Shown: positions 24,422-33,845, numbered from the stretch's first letter. The stretch is DNA of 64,000 nucleotides from CAYVQE01 sp964633205 (GCA_964633205.1 CAZWFN010000001.1:124001-188000); one strand, 5' to 3'. Program-made: numbers and translations. Notes: generated by a model not told the origin, from the letters alone.

Positions 24422-26104
24422 ATGTCCGAGTCGAACAGGCGAGAGTCGCGAAGGCGAGACCGCTACCCGGTAGCGCCTACGGCTGAGCCGCCCGCTGACA
24501 AGGGCGCCACCGGTCCGCTCCTGGGTGCGGCGATGCTGGGCCTGCTGGCGCTGCTGGCCGCTCCGGCCTGCAGCCTGGTGGTGGGCTCCGACGGCGTGCC
24601 TTGCAGCGGCGATGCGGACTGCGGCCCGGATCAGCGCTGCCAGGACGGCGCCTGCGTACCGGGCAGCGCCACGGCGAGCTGCGACGACGGCCGGCAAAAC
24701 GGGTCCGAGACCGATATCGACTGCGGCGGGCCCGCCTGTCCCGCCTGCGCCGACGGCCAGAGCTGCGCCGCCGACGGCGACTGCCAGAGCGGCTTCTGCG
24801 ATGCCGGCAGCTGCAGCCCGCAAGCCGACCACTGCAGCAACGACAGCCGGGACGCCGGCGAGACCGACGTCGACTGCGGCGGCGCGGACTGTCCGCCCTG
24901 CCCGCTGGCGGCCGGCTGCCTGAGCGATTCCGATTGCGACAGCGGACTCTGCCAGCAGGACAGCTGTGCGCTCAGCCGGGGCCAGCCGATGCCCGGCGGC
25001 GGCGATCCGGTCGACGCCCTGGCGGTCGCCATCCTGCGCGAGACCATCCCCGCCTTCGCGGGCGACTACTTGATCGCCACCGGCGCCGACGACCGCCACC
25101 CGCGGCTGTTCCGATTCAGCGCCGCCAACGACGGCGGCATCAGCCAGCTCGTCGTCGATATGGACCACCTCTCCGGGCCCATCATCCAGGTGGCCTTCCA
25201 GCGGCAGGGGCTGGACGGGCAGGACTATCTGTTCAGCATCAACTCCGCCCGCGGCATCAAGCGCTGGGATCCCTACGAGGCCGACTCGCCCTATGTCATC
25301 TTCCACAATCTGAGCGGTGCGGTCTTCGCCACCACCCCGGAAGACGGCCGCTGGGTGGCCGGAGGCCGCATCGGGGTCCTGGGCACCAACGCCGCCGTGA
25401 TCTGGGACGGCACCGGCAGCGGCGGCTCGCCCTGTACCAGCGACACCCCCACCGCCTGCGAGGCCATCGTGTACCTGGACGCGGACACCACCATCAGCGG
25501 CCTGGCGTTCAGCCCCGAGTTGTCATTGGGCATGAGCAGGCCGACGCTGTTGGCCGCCGGCTCCAACGATGCCGGGGTGCTCGATGCCGGCCTGCGGCTG
25601 TGGAGCTCCAGCGATTGGGTGGGATGGGAAGGCGGAGCCGGCGGGGTGGACCCGCTGGTGACGCTCGAGCCGGGCAATCAGGTCCACGGCCTGGCCTTCC
25701 ACCCCGCGCCCCAGACCCCGCTGCTGGCGGCGCTGATCGAGACCCCGGACAGCGAGCGGGCGATCCACATCTACGATGTGTCCGACTGGCAGAACCCGCC
25801 GGCCGAACCCCAGCCGGCGGTGGTGGCGCTGGAGGCCGGCGTGCGCGCCACGGCGCTGGCATTCGCCCCGGACACAGCCGAGCCGGCCTTGCTGGTCGCC
25901 ACCGACAGCGGCTTTGTCAGCGCCGTCTGCGATACCGGCGACGGCTGGCAGCTTCACCACTCGGCCGACGTCCAGGCGCCGGCCGGGATCTTCGATCTGG
26001 CGGTCTCGGACGACGGCCGCTGGTTGGTCAGCGGTGAGCCGGACGCCTTCCGCATCTGGCACCTGCCCAGCCTGCTGGCGCTGCTGGGCTGTACGGGAAG
26101 CTGA
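24422..26104 (+). CDS. Cys-rich surface lipoprotein with beta-propeller-like C-terminal domain
   Basis: A 560-residue protein. A basic N-terminal extension of about 30 residues precedes a hydrophobic segment ending APAC (lipobox). Residues 55-190 contain tandem Cys-rich blocks such as CSGDADCGPDQRCQDGACVP and NGSETDIDCGG-type repeats, a hallmark of Myxococcota extracellular proteins. The rest looks like WD40/YVTN-type repeats (FAFTTPEDGRWVAGG, GLAFSPELSLG, LAFAPDTAEPALLVATDSG). The long cytoplasmic-side extension before the signal is unusual. Adhesion or surface sensing is plausible; the partner is unknown. Confidence 0.72.
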   Translation: MSESNRRESRRRDRYPVAPTAEPPADKGATGPLLGAAMLGLLALLAAPACSLVVGSDGVPCSGDADCGPDQRCQDGACVPGSATASCDDGRQNGSETDIDCGGPACPACADGQSCAADGDCQSGFCDAGSCSPQADHCSNDSRDAGETDVDCGGADCPPCPLAAGCLSDSDCDSGLCQQDSCALSRGQPMPGGGDPVDALAVAILRETIPAFAGDYLIATGADDRHPRLFRFSAANDGGISQLVVDMDHLSGPIIQVAFQRQGLDGQDYLFSINSARGIKRWDPYEADSPYVIFHNLSGAVFATTPEDGRWVAGGRIGVLGTNAAVIWDGTGSGGSPCTSDTPTACEAIVYLDADTTISGLAFSPELSLGMSRPTLLAAGSNDAGVLDAGLRLWSSSDWVGWEGGAGGVDPLVTLEPGNQVHGLAFHPAPQTPLLAALIETPDSERAIHIYDVSDWQNPPAEPQPAVVALEAGVRATALAFAPDTAEPALLVATDSGFVSAVCDTGDGWQLHHSADVQAPAGIFDLAVSDDGRWLVSGEPDAFRIWHLPSLLALLGCTGS

Positions 26105-26140
26105 TATGAACCGCGCTCTCCATCCAGTCAGGAGCCTGCC

Positions 26141-27550
26141 ATGAAAAAAGACGACTCCCGCGGAACCGGGCTCGACCGCCGGTCCTTCCTGCGCACCGGC
26201 GGCGCAGCCCTGGCCGCCTCGGTGGCCGCCGGCTGCGCCACCGCCACCAGCACCAAAAGCGGCGCCGAACGCGCCCCGGCGCCGGCCGCCGGCGCTGCCG
26301 ATCGTGCGGCCGAGGCGACGGGCCCGCGGGTGCGCGTCCAGCGCCGGCTCGGCCGCACCGGCTTCGAGGTCTCCGACGTGGTCATGGGCTGCGGCTCGAT
26401 CGCCGAGCCCAACGTGGTACGCTACGCCTGCGACCGCGGGGTCAATCTGCTGGACACCGCCGAGGGCTACGAAAACGGCCGCAGCGAGGAAAAGATCGGC
26501 CAGGCCATGCCGCACCTCGAGCGCAAGAGCCTCTTCCTGGTCACCAAGCTCAAGCGCCGGCAGGAAGACACCGAGCAGAGCCTGCTGCAGCGCTTCGCCC
26601 GCTGTCTGGAGCGGCTGCGCACCGACTACGTCGACGCGCTGTACATGCACGCGGTCTCTGACGTGGCCAGCGTCTCGGACGCCACCTTCCACCGGGTGGC
26701 GGCGCGGCTCAAGGCCGATGGCAAGATCAAGCATCTGGGCATCTCCAGCCATGGCCCGCGCGGAGATACCGGCGACAGCCTGGAAGACGTGCTGCTGGCC
26801 GCCGTCGAGGACGGCCGCTTCGACGTCATGATGTTGGTCTACAGCTTCCTCAAGCCCGAGGCCGGAGCGCGGGTGCTGCGGGCCTGTCGCGAACGCGACG
26901 TGGGCGGCATCGCCATGAAGGTGACCGCCGGGGTGATGCAGGTCGAGCCCTTCGACCCCGAGGCGCCGGCCGGCGAGTACGCCCATGTGCTGGAAAAGCT
27001 GCTCAAACGCGGCAAGACACGGGCCGAGGCCATCGATCGCATCCAGCGTTGGGTGGCCGATATGCGGGCGGCCGTGGAGCCCACCCGGCCGTTCATCGAA
27101 AAGCACGGCATCAGCAGCGAGCAGGAGCTGCACCGCTCCAGCATCCGCTGGGTGCTGGCCAACCCGGATGCCGCCGCGGCCTGCGTCTCGATGCGCGACT
27201 TCGATGCGGTCAACGCCGCCCTGGCGGCCAGCGGCGATCCCCTCACCGCCCGCAGCCGCCGCACGCTCGACGCCTGGGCCCGCGCCAGCCGCGCCAGCGC
27301 TTGTCCGCCCGGCTGCACCGAGTGCGTCGCCGCCTGTCCGCACGAGGTGCCGGTCAACACCATCCACCGCTACGCCTACTACTTCCAGCAACGCCGGCAG
27401 CAAAAGCTCGCCATGCACAAGTACGCCAGCCTGGGCCACGGCGCCGAGGCTTGCTTCGACTGCTCCGCTCCCTGCCGCGGGGCCTGTCCCGGCGGCCTGC
27501 CCATCCAGGCCAGCCTGGTCCACGCCCACCAGCTGCTGACGCTGGCGTGA
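26141..27550 (+). CDS. Tat-exported aldo/keto reductase with C-terminal ferredoxin-like clusters
   Basis: A 469-residue protein. A twin-arginine signal (RRSFLRTGGAALAASVAAGC, ending as a lipobox) is followed by an aldo/keto reductase domain with the tetrad Asp/Tyr in LLDTAEGYENG, Lys in VTKLK and His in YMHAVSD. The C-terminal about 90 residues carry CPPGCTECVAACP and CFDCSAPCRGACP, which suggest two [4Fe-4S] clusters. Such Fe-S aldo/keto reductases are common in anaerobes. The combination implies a periplasmic or outer-leaflet redox enzyme fed by the Fe-S domain. ATG 26141 follows CAGGAGCC. The substrate is unknown. Confidence 0.85.
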   Translation: MKKDDSRGTGLDRRSFLRTGGAALAASVAAGCATATSTKSGAERAPAPAAGAADRAAEATGPRVRVQRRLGRTGFEVSDVVMGCGSIAEPNVVRYACDRGVNLLDTAEGYENGRSEEKIGQAMPHLERKSLFLVTKLKRRQEDTEQSLLQRFARCLERLRTDYVDALYMHAVSDVASVSDATFHRVAARLKADGKIKHLGISSHGPRGDTGDSLEDVLLAAVEDGRFDVMMLVYSFLKPEAGARVLRACRERDVGGIAMKVTAGVMQVEPFDPEAPAGEYAHVLEKLLKRGKTRAEAIDRIQRWVADMRAAVEPTRPFIEKHGISSEQELHRSSIRWVLANPDAAAACVSMRDFDAVNAALAASGDPLTARSRRTLDAWARASRASACPPGCTECVAACPHEVPVNTIHRYAYYFQQRRQQKLAMHKYASLGHGAEACFDCSAPCRGACPGGLPIQASLVHAHQLLTLA

Positions 27551-27560
27551 GGCACGGCCG

Positions 27561-28412
27561 ATGATTCGTTCGGGAATGCTGTTGCTGGGTCTGCTGCTGA
27601 CGTCGCCGGCCGTGGCTGCCGATTTCGTGGAGCTGCCGGGCTGTACGGGCGAAGCGGGCGAGACCTTCGACCGCCGGGGGCTGTTCAAGGCGATCAACGG
27701 CGCGGCCGACGTCTTCCTTGAGTACGGCTTCGAGCGCCTCGATCTCAGGCGCTACGACTGCGGCGCGGTGACCATCGAAGTGAGCAGCTACGACCAGGGC
27801 ACCCCGCTCAACGCCTTTGGTGTGTTCGCCCGCGAGCGGCCGGCGGCAGCCCGGGCCGTTGCCGGCGGCCCGGGCCTGGTCGCGCCGCCGCGCCAGTGCC
27901 TGCTGCGCCAGGGCCGTCACTACGTCAAGATCGGGGCGATGCGCGGCGCGCTCGACGCCGCTGCCTGCAAGCCCTGGCTGCTCGCGCTGGCCGAGGCGCT
28001 GCCGGGCTCCAGCGATCTACCCAAAGCCTTCGCGGCCCTGCCAGCCGCGGATCGGCTGGCCGGCAGCGCGGGCTACACCCCGGAGTCCTACCTCGGCCTG
28101 TCGGAGTTGGGTCCCTGCGTCCATGCCCGTTATCAACGCGGCGGCCGGCAGATCGAGATCTTCCGCCTGCTGCCCGGCTCGGGCCGCGCGCTTGACAGCA
28201 GGTGGCAACGGCTGACCGAACGCTGGCAGCCGGCTGCCGGCAAACCGCCGCTGCTGCTGCGCGAGGTGCCGTACCGCGGCATCGCCGGCGTCGTGCGCAC
28301 CCCGCAGGCGGTGCTCGGCACGATCGGCGCCGGCGACCGAGAAGCCACCATCGAACTGCTGCGCAGCTTGGCCGAACAGCAGGCGGGATCCGCCGCCGGG
28401 GCCTCGAACTGA
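27561..28412 (+). CDS. DUF6599-type exported protein
   Basis: A 283-residue protein with a signal sequence (MIRSGMLLLGLLLTSPAVAA). The mature part contains INGAADVFLEYGFERLDLRR and GTPLNAFGVFARERP, which I recognise as the DUF6599 pattern often next to ferredoxin-containing aldo/keto reductases in deltaproteobacteria. Cys residues at about 28 and 113 may pair in the periplasm. It starts 10 bp after the aldo/keto reductase stop, so the two probably form an operon and act on the same exported redox system. Confidence 0.75.
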   Translation: MIRSGMLLLGLLLTSPAVAADFVELPGCTGEAGETFDRRGLFKAINGAADVFLEYGFERLDLRRYDCGAVTIEVSSYDQGTPLNAFGVFARERPAAARAVAGGPGLVAPPRQCLLRQGRHYVKIGAMRGALDAAACKPWLLALAEALPGSSDLPKAFAALPAADRLAGSAGYTPESYLGLSELGPCVHARYQRGGRQIEIFRLLPGSGRALDSRWQRLTERWQPAAGKPPLLLREVPYRGIAGVVRTPQAVLGTIGAGDREATIELLRSLAEQQAGSAAGASN

Positions 28413-28461
28413 GTCTGCGATTTCCCAGCGGGCTGGCCGACCGGCAGCGGTGGAGTCGAGG

Positions 28462-30771
28462 TTAGAAACGCCGGTCGATGATGGTGGTCTCACCCGGTTG
28501 GATGCGGACCTCGATCAGCTCATCGATGCCGTCCGCCTTGCGCACCAAGCGCAGGTGATGGGTGCCGGCCGGCAGGCGTTTGCCGACCAAGGGCGTGCGG
28601 CCCAGCCGCTTGCCACCGAGCAAGACCGTCATCGGCCGCCCCGTGGTCAGCTGCAATTTTCCCCGGCCCCGGCGCCGGCGCTTGTCGGCGCTGGCGGCTG
28701 CCTCGATCTTCTGCGGATAGAACTCGAGCTCCAGGCGCTCCTCGGCCGACAGCCACACCCGCTGGCGATCCGGCTGATGACCGGAGCAGCGGACCGTGAC
28801 CTCGAACTCCCGGTTGGCCGGCAGGATCACGCTGGCCAGCGGCGTTCGGCCGGCCAGTTCCATGCCCGCCAGCTCGACCGCACAGCCGGTAGGCTCGCTG
28901 CGAACGGCCAGCTGGGCCAGCGGCGGCGGAACCGCCAGCGGCCGTGGCTGCAGCCCGGCGGTGGCGGCCGTTGCGGCCTCGTCGAGTTCGGGCTCCGGCT
29001 CCGGCTCGGCAGCCGGCTCGACCGCAGCCGGCTGCACCGGCTCGTCGTCACCCGACGGCCAGACCAGGGCGATGATCAGCAGCAGCAGCACAGCCCCGAC
29101 GGCCGTGGCCGGCCAATGCAGGTGGGGCGGTAACCAAGGAGTCGGCGGAGCCGCTGCAGCGCCGGTGGGCTGGGCCGATTCGGACCGCTCGGACACGTTC
29201 GCAGCGCCGTCCTCGGCCACGGCCAGCTTGACCCGAAATCCCTCCGCTGGACCACCGTCCCCCGCAGCATCAGCCGCTCCCGCCAGGGCTCCGGACGGCG
29301 GATCGCCGTCCGTCCCGGCCGCGGCCGGCCCCGCCTGATCTGCGCCCGCTGCCGCGACCGCCCCCGCGGTCGGCGCCCGGTCATCGACCTTGCGGGCCGC
29401 AGCCACTTTCTCGGCACCCAGATCCTCGAGCGTCGGCGGCATGGTCTCGAACGCCCCGGCCGCTGTTGCCGGCTCGTCCGGCATCCCGGATGCCGCTGGT
29501 CGCTCGGGTTGCGCGCGCTGTTCGGGCTGGTCGGGTTGCCGGGCCTCCTCGGCCGGGGTCTCTGCCGGCGGCACTGAAATCTCCGGCGGCGACACATCCG
29601 GCAAGGGATCGTCGCCGGCTGCGTCGACCGGGCCCGCATTCGCGGCTGTCTCGGCTTCGGCCCGCTCGGCCGCCGCTGGCAGAGGCGGTGGTTGCGGCGG
29701 CGGCGCGGCTTCCGGCTCGGCTTCCGGTTCGGCTTCCGGTTCGGCCGCCGGTTCGGCCGCCGTTCCGGCCGACCGGTCGGGCAGCAGCAATTCCGCGACG
29801 TCGCCTTCCAACTCGCCGGCGGCCGCCCGCTCCAATGCCTCGGCCTTGGCCTGCAAACGGTCCGCCAGGTGCTGCTCGAGCAACGTCGCCACGGTGGCCG
29901 GTCCGACCTCCCCATCCAACCCGCGGCCCACCTCGGCCAGGGCCGACTCCAAGGCGGCGGCCGAGTCCGGTCGTGCGGCCGGATCGCGGGCCAGGCAACG
30001 CCGCAGCAGCGGCTCCAGGGCGTCAGGGTTTTCGGCGCCGGCGGGCAGCGGTGGCACGTCGCCGGCCAGGATGGCCTTGCGCGTGGCCAGATCGTCACCG
30101 CGGTCGAACAGGGATCGACCGGCCGCCATTTGCCACAGCACGCTGCCGAGCGAAAACAGATCCGAGGCGGGCCCGGTCTGCTCGCCCAGGCATTGCTCCG
30201 GCGACAAATGGGCGGTCAAGCGGCTCGGGTGGGGACGCTCGGCCGGCCGCTGCAGGTCGAAGTTGATCACCTTGACCACGCCATCGGGCTGCAGGACCAG
30301 ATTGCGCGGGTTGACGTTGCGATGGACCAGATGCAGCGGCTCGCCGGTCTTGTCCTTCAGCTGGTGGACGAAAGCCAGCCCTGCCGCAGCTTGCCGGCCC
30401 ACCGCGATGATCACCGGAGCCGGCAGCGCGGTGCCGATCGGCCAGCGGCCGAGCAGCAGCCCCAGGCCGTCACCGTCCAGAAACTCGGATACGGTGAACA
30501 CACCCGCCCTGGACTTGCCGGCCTCGATGACCCGCGTCAGGTTGGCCTGGGTCAGCCGGACCCCGATGCGGGCTTCGTCGAGAAAACGCCCCACAGCCGC
30601 TTCGTCGCGGGCCAGATGGGCCAACAGCTCGCGGATGACGACGAAACGACCACGGCCGGACTGGCCGGCCACCAGCCCCAGCGAGACCGCGGACAACCCG
30701 CTGCGGGTCAGCGGCAACAGGATCTGGTACTCGCCCTTGCGCCCCTTGAGCCTGCGCCTCGCTCTTGCCAT
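28462..30771 (-). CDS. PEGA-domain protein with degenerate (pseudo) Ser/Thr kinase domain
   Basis: A 769-residue protein. Residues 1-280 follow a eukaryote-like kinase fold, but the VAIK lysine is Arg (R47 in VVIREL), HRD is HRN (H150-N152 in LVHRNVNPRNLVL) and DFG is NFD (170-172 in VKVINFDLQ). A Pro/Ala/Glu-rich linker, including the PEAEPEAE repeats, runs to about residue 560. One TM segment (AVLLLLIIALVW) and two C-terminal PEGA-type blocks (TPLASVILPANREFEVTV and GRTPLVGKRLPAGTHHLRLV) follow. It is likely a pseudokinase sensor anchored in the membrane. ATG 30771 follows a weak purine tract. Two small genes lie just upstream on the same strand. Confidence 0.78.
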   Translation of the reverse strand: MARARRRLKGRKGEYQILLPLTRSGLSAVSLGLVAGQSGRGRFVVIRELLAHLARDEAAVGRFLDEARIGVRLTQANLTRVIEAGKSRAGVFTVSEFLDGDGLGLLLGRWPIGTALPAPVIIAVGRQAAAGLAFVHQLKDKTGEPLHLVHRNVNPRNLVLQPDGVVKVINFDLQRPAERPHPSRLTAHLSPEQCLGEQTGPASDLFSLGSVLWQMAAGRSLFDRGDDLATRKAILAGDVPPLPAGAENPDALEPLLRRCLARDPAARPDSAAALESALAEVGRGLDGEVGPATVATLLEQHLADRLQAKAEALERAAAGELEGDVAELLLPDRSAGTAAEPAAEPEAEPEAEPEAAPPPQPPPLPAAAERAEAETAANAGPVDAAGDDPLPDVSPPEISVPPAETPAEEARQPDQPEQRAQPERPAASGMPDEPATAAGAFETMPPTLEDLGAEKVAAARKVDDRAPTAGAVAAAGADQAGPAAAGTDGDPPSGALAGAADAAGDGGPAEGFRVKLAVAEDGAANVSERSESAQPTGAAAAPPTPWLPPHLHWPATAVGAVLLLLIIALVWPSGDDEPVQPAAVEPAAEPEPEPELDEAATAATAGLQPRPLAVPPPLAQLAVRSEPTGCAVELAGMELAGRTPLASVILPANREFEVTVRCSGHQPDRQRVWLSAEERLELEFYPQKIEAAASADKRRRRGRGKLQLTTGRPMTVLLGGKRLGRTPLVGKRLPAGTHHLRLVRKADGIDELIEVRIQPGETTIIDRRF

Positions 30772-30827
30772 GGTTTTCCGATCGTAGCCGCTGACTGCCG
30801 GCGAAAGCAATGGGCTTGTCCGCCTCG

Positions 30828-31637
30828 TCAGCCGGAGCGGACTCCGTTCTTGACTCCGAGGATGGCGAACCGCTGCGCCACTCCGGCGGAAAAGGCGAAC
30901 AGGCACGCCAGGCTGCGAAACGTCTCGCTGACCGCGGTGACCAACCACGGCGAGGCATCGACCAGGGGCAAAACGGCCAAAGTGCCGTCGAAGAAGAGCC
31001 AGGCGATCGAGCTGATGGTCAGCAGGGCCCAGGGCCAGCCCAGCAGACCCCCGCGCAGCGCCAGGGCGGTCAGCAACAATGGGGCGATCAGCACCAGGAT
31101 GACCAGATCGCCCAGGCCGGAGGCGATCCACACCAGTGCCTCGCCCTCGCCGGCGAGCAGCCGTTGGAAGTTGACCACCACCGCCGACCCGGCCGAAGCC
31201 AACGACAGCACTACGGCGGCGGCCAGCACGGCGTGCTGGGCCCAGCGCGGACCGGGCAGCTCGAGCCCGGCCACCTTCCAGGCCCGGGCCAGCATCCAGG
31301 TGCCCACCACGGCCGAGGCATTGGCCAGCAGGGTGGCCCCACCGCGGGCCGCCCCGCGCCAGGCGACGCCCTCGGGCACCGCCAAGCCGAACACCGCGTC
31401 GCGCGCCAAGAGCAACAGCATGGCGGCGCCGTAGAACAGCCAGGCACGGCGCAGATACTCGCCGCGGGAAAAGGCGAATGCCGCCAGGACGGCGCCCACC
31501 ACGGGCATGGCCTTGGCCAGCTCCATCTCGGCCCGCATGAAGGTACCGAAAGCGGGCTCCCCGGCCAACGCCAACATGCCCCCCACCAACGCGGCCGCCC
31601 AGAGCAGCGGCACCACCACCAACACCCGGAACCTCAA
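30828..31637 (-). CDS. Hypothetical integral membrane protein, about 8 TM segments
   Basis: A 269-residue protein with about eight hydrophobic segments, from LVVVPLLWAAALVGGMLAL to SLACLFAFSAGVAQRFAIL. I do not recognise the family. The TTG start at 31637 overlaps the TGA of the small upstream gene (TTGA), which makes the start likely. It sits 56 bp before the pseudokinase gene and may be in the same operon, so it could be the pseudokinase's membrane partner. Confidence 0.6.
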   Translation of the reverse strand: MRFRVLVVVPLLWAAALVGGMLALAGEPAFGTFMRAEMELAKAMPVVGAVLAAFAFSRGEYLRRAWLFYGAAMLLLLARDAVFGLAVPEGVAWRGAARGGATLLANASAVVGTWMLARAWKVAGLELPGPRWAQHAVLAAAVVLSLASAGSAVVVNFQRLLAGEGEALVWIASGLGDLVILVLIAPLLLTALALRGGLLGWPWALLTISSIAWLFFDGTLAVLPLVDASPWLVTAVSETFRSLACLFAFSAGVAQRFAILGVKNGVRSG

Positions 31638-31867
31638 CCCAACACCTCCTCGCGGAGGGAGCGCAGCAAGGCATCTGTCGAATCGGCGCCCACCAGGGTA
31701 CGCAGCATCGGTCGCAAGGCCTCGAGCAACGCGGGCGCGTCAGCGGTGGTCACCTGCTCGGGCGCCTTGCCCAGCGCCTTGCGGGCGAAGGTCTGGACCG
31801 CCACGCGGGCGGTGTTCGGCCCCAGGTAGGTACTCAACCGTTCGACGATCTGATCGGCGACACGCAT
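31634..31867 (-). CDS. Small hypothetical protein (77 aa)
   Basis: A 77-residue helical, slightly acidic protein starting MRVADQIVERLSTYLGPNTA. It contains a repeated Leu heptad-like pattern (LLEALRPMLRTLVG). It overlaps the membrane gene by TTGA and heads the three-gene unit. The family is not recognised. It has no signal peptide and no membrane segment. Confidence 0.5.
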   Translation of the reverse strand: MRVADQIVERLSTYLGPNTARVAVQTFARKALGKAPEQVTTADAPALLEALRPMLRTLVGADSTDALLRSLREEVLG

Positions 31868-32280
31868 TCTCTTCTCGACCACTTCACCCGCAGCCGCGGC
31901 CCGGTTCTCTCCACCCCGTTCAGCGCCGGTACAGCACCCGATAAGCCGCCTCGGCGCCAAACCAGGCGACCAGGCGTTCCAGCCGACCCATCGACGCACC
32001 GGTTCCCATCAGAAAAGGGTACGGCAAGGCCTTCCTCCCGCTTGGCTTCGGCTCCAGCATAGAGCTTCGAACCCCGCGGGTCAACGCGCCCCGACTGATT
32101 TCCCAACGCGACCGCGACCATTGCCGCTTGCGCTCGCAGCGCCAGCGGGCGACTATACCATTACTTCGCAGAAACTGCTTCGATAGCGTATACAGCTCTG
32201 GTGGAATGGTACTGCTCTTGGCTTTGTTTGCGGCGGTAGCAGCGCTGTGACTGTTCGGTCCAGGTGAGGAGAATGCGTTG
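31868..32280. other. 413-bp divergent intergenic region
   Basis: It separates the pseudokinase unit (minus) from the kinase-PP2C-archease-rtcB operon (plus). It is less GC-rich near the plus-strand operon, for example GATAGCGTATACAGCTC around 32180, where a promoter would be expected, but I cannot define -35/-10 boxes. One minus-strand ORF of 29 codons (31920-32009, MGTGASMGRLERLVAWFGAE and then AAYRVLYRR) is open, but has no clear ribosome binding site. I see no repeat or RNA structure that stands out. Confidence 0.4.
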
Positions 32281-32997
32281 ATGGACGTCCAGCGATTCGA
32301 TTTCGAGCCCGGCACGGTTCTCAACCGCAAGTACGAAGTGCTCGGCTTCCTGGGCGACGGTTGGGAAGGCGAGGTCTACAAGCTGCGCGAAAGGGCCACC
32401 GGCATCCGCCGGGCGGGCAAGTTCTTCTTCCCGCGCCGCAATCCCCGCAACCGCACCCTGCGCGCCTACGCCAAGAAGCTCCACGCGCTGCGCCATTGCC
32501 ACGCCCTGATTCAGTACTACACCCAGGAGAGCATGCAGTTCCACGGGCGGCGCATCGACTACCTGGTCTCCGAGTACGTCGAGGGCGAGAGCCTGTCGAG
32601 CTTCGTCGGCCGCCAACCGGGCCGCCGGCTGCACCCCTACCAGGCCTTGCACCTGCTGCACGCCCTGAGCAGCGGTGTGGCCGAGATGCACAACCTGCGC
32701 CACTCGCACGGCGATCTGCACACCGACAATATCATCGTGCGCCGCTACGGGCTACGCTTCGAGCTCAAGCTGTTCGATTTCTTCCAGTGGGAGATGTCGA
32801 CCCAGGATCTGATCCAGGAGGACGTCTACGACCTGATCCGGATCTTCTACGACGTGCTCGGCGGCAAGCGCACCTACGCCCGGCAGTCACCGACGGTCAA
32901 AAACATCTGTCGGGGCCTGAAGCGCAGCTTGATCCGCCAGCAGTTCCGCACCGCCGGTCAGTTGCGCCAGCACATCGAGACCCTGGAGTGGGAGTGA
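32281..32997 (+). CDS. Small eukaryote-like protein kinase
   Basis: A 238-residue protein kinase-like domain without flanking modules. The glycine loop is GDGWEGEVYK, the lysine is in AGKFF, and the catalytic loop is HSHGDLHTDNIIV with an intact Asp and Asn. The DFG motif is DFF in KLFDFFQW, and no APE is visible, so the activation segment is short, as in RIO/choline-kinase-like atypical kinases. GAGGAGA precedes ATG 32281. It begins a four-gene operon with a PP2C phosphatase, archease and RtcB. It may phosphorylate one of these products; this is inference from context. Confidence 0.75.
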   Translation: MDVQRFDFEPGTVLNRKYEVLGFLGDGWEGEVYKLRERATGIRRAGKFFFPRRNPRNRTLRAYAKKLHALRHCHALIQYYTQESMQFHGRRIDYLVSEYVEGESLSSFVGRQPGRRLHPYQALHLLHALSSGVAEMHNLRHSHGDLHTDNIIVRRYGLRFELKLFDFFQWEMSTQDLIQEDVYDLIRIFYDVLGGKRTYARQSPTVKNICRGLKRSLIRQQFRTAGQLRQHIETLEWE

Positions 32998-33002
32998 AGC
33001 CC

Positions 33003-33845
33003 ATGACCGACGAGATGCTGGCGACCGGACGCGACCACTTCGCCCCGCAGGCGGCGCGTCTGGCCGGGGGAACCGCGCTGGCCTATACGGCCCGCGATCC
33101 GACCGCCGATAGGCCCAACGAGGATGCCCTGGCCCTGCTGCCGCTCGACGACGAACGGGCCGTCATCGCCCTGGCCGACGGCGCCGGTGGAGAGCCGGGC
33201 GGCGCCGAGGCGGCGGCCCTGACGCTGCGCACCTTGCAGCAGAGCCTGCGACAAGCGCGGGCCCAGCCGCCGGCCGAGGGGCTGCGCGCGGCGATCCTGG
33301 ATGCCATCGAGGCCGCCAACCGCCAGTTGCTCAACACCCTGCCGGGTGCGTTGACCACGCTGGAGGTGGTCGAGATCGGCGCCTGGCACGTCCGCTCGTA
33401 TCACATCGGCGATTCGGGGACGCTGTTGATGGGCGGGCGCGGCCGAGTCAAGTACCGCACCATCTCCCACTCCCCGGTGGGATACGCGATCGAGGCGGGG
33501 CTGGTCGAGGCTGGCGAAGCGCTGTTCCACGAGGACCTGCACCTGGTCAGCAACCTGCTCGGCACCCGCGAGATGCACATCGACATCGGCCCGCGCCTGC
33601 GGCTGTCGCCGCGTGATACCCTGCTGGTGGCCAGCGATGGATTGGGCGACAACCTGTTGCCGCGCGAGCTGACCGAGCTGTCCCGCAAGAGTCCGTTGGA
33701 ACGGGTGCGCGACCGGCTGGCCGCGCTGGGCCGCCGGCGCATGCTGGAGCCGACCGCCGGCACGCCGTCCAAACCGGACGACCTGAGCTTTGTCCTGTTC
33801 CGGCCGGACCCGGCCCGGGGGCCGGGGGCGGAAGGACGGGGGTGA
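33003..33845 (+). CDS. PP2C-family protein phosphatase
   Basis: A 280-residue PPM-type phosphatase. The metal-binding motifs are RPNEDALALL, ALADGAGGEPGG, YHIGDSGTLLM and VASDGLGDNL. It starts 5 bp after the kinase stop, a classic kinase/phosphatase pair that should be opposed in function. The last about 25 residues are Gly/Pro/Arg-rich. It ends 4 bp before the archease gene. Cytoplasmic; no membrane segment. Confidence 0.85.
   Translation: MTDEMLATGRDHFAPQAARLAGGTALAYTARDPTADRPNEDALALLPLDDERAVIALADGAGGEPGGAEAAALTLRTLQQSLRQARAQPPAEGLRAAILDAIEAANRQLLNTLPGALTTLEVVEIGAWHVRSYHIGDSGTLLMGGRGRVKYRTISHSPVGYAIEAGLVEAGEALFHEDLHLVSNLLGTREMHIDIGPRLRLSPRDTLLVASDGLGDNLLPRELTELSRKSPLERVRDRLAALGRRRMLEPTAGTPSKPDDLSFVLFRPDPARGPGAEGRG

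Noticed and set aside
31920..32009. 29-codon minus-strand ORF upstream of the 77-aa gene
   Set aside because: It has no ribosome binding site and no support from neighbours. It is mentioned under the intergenic region only.
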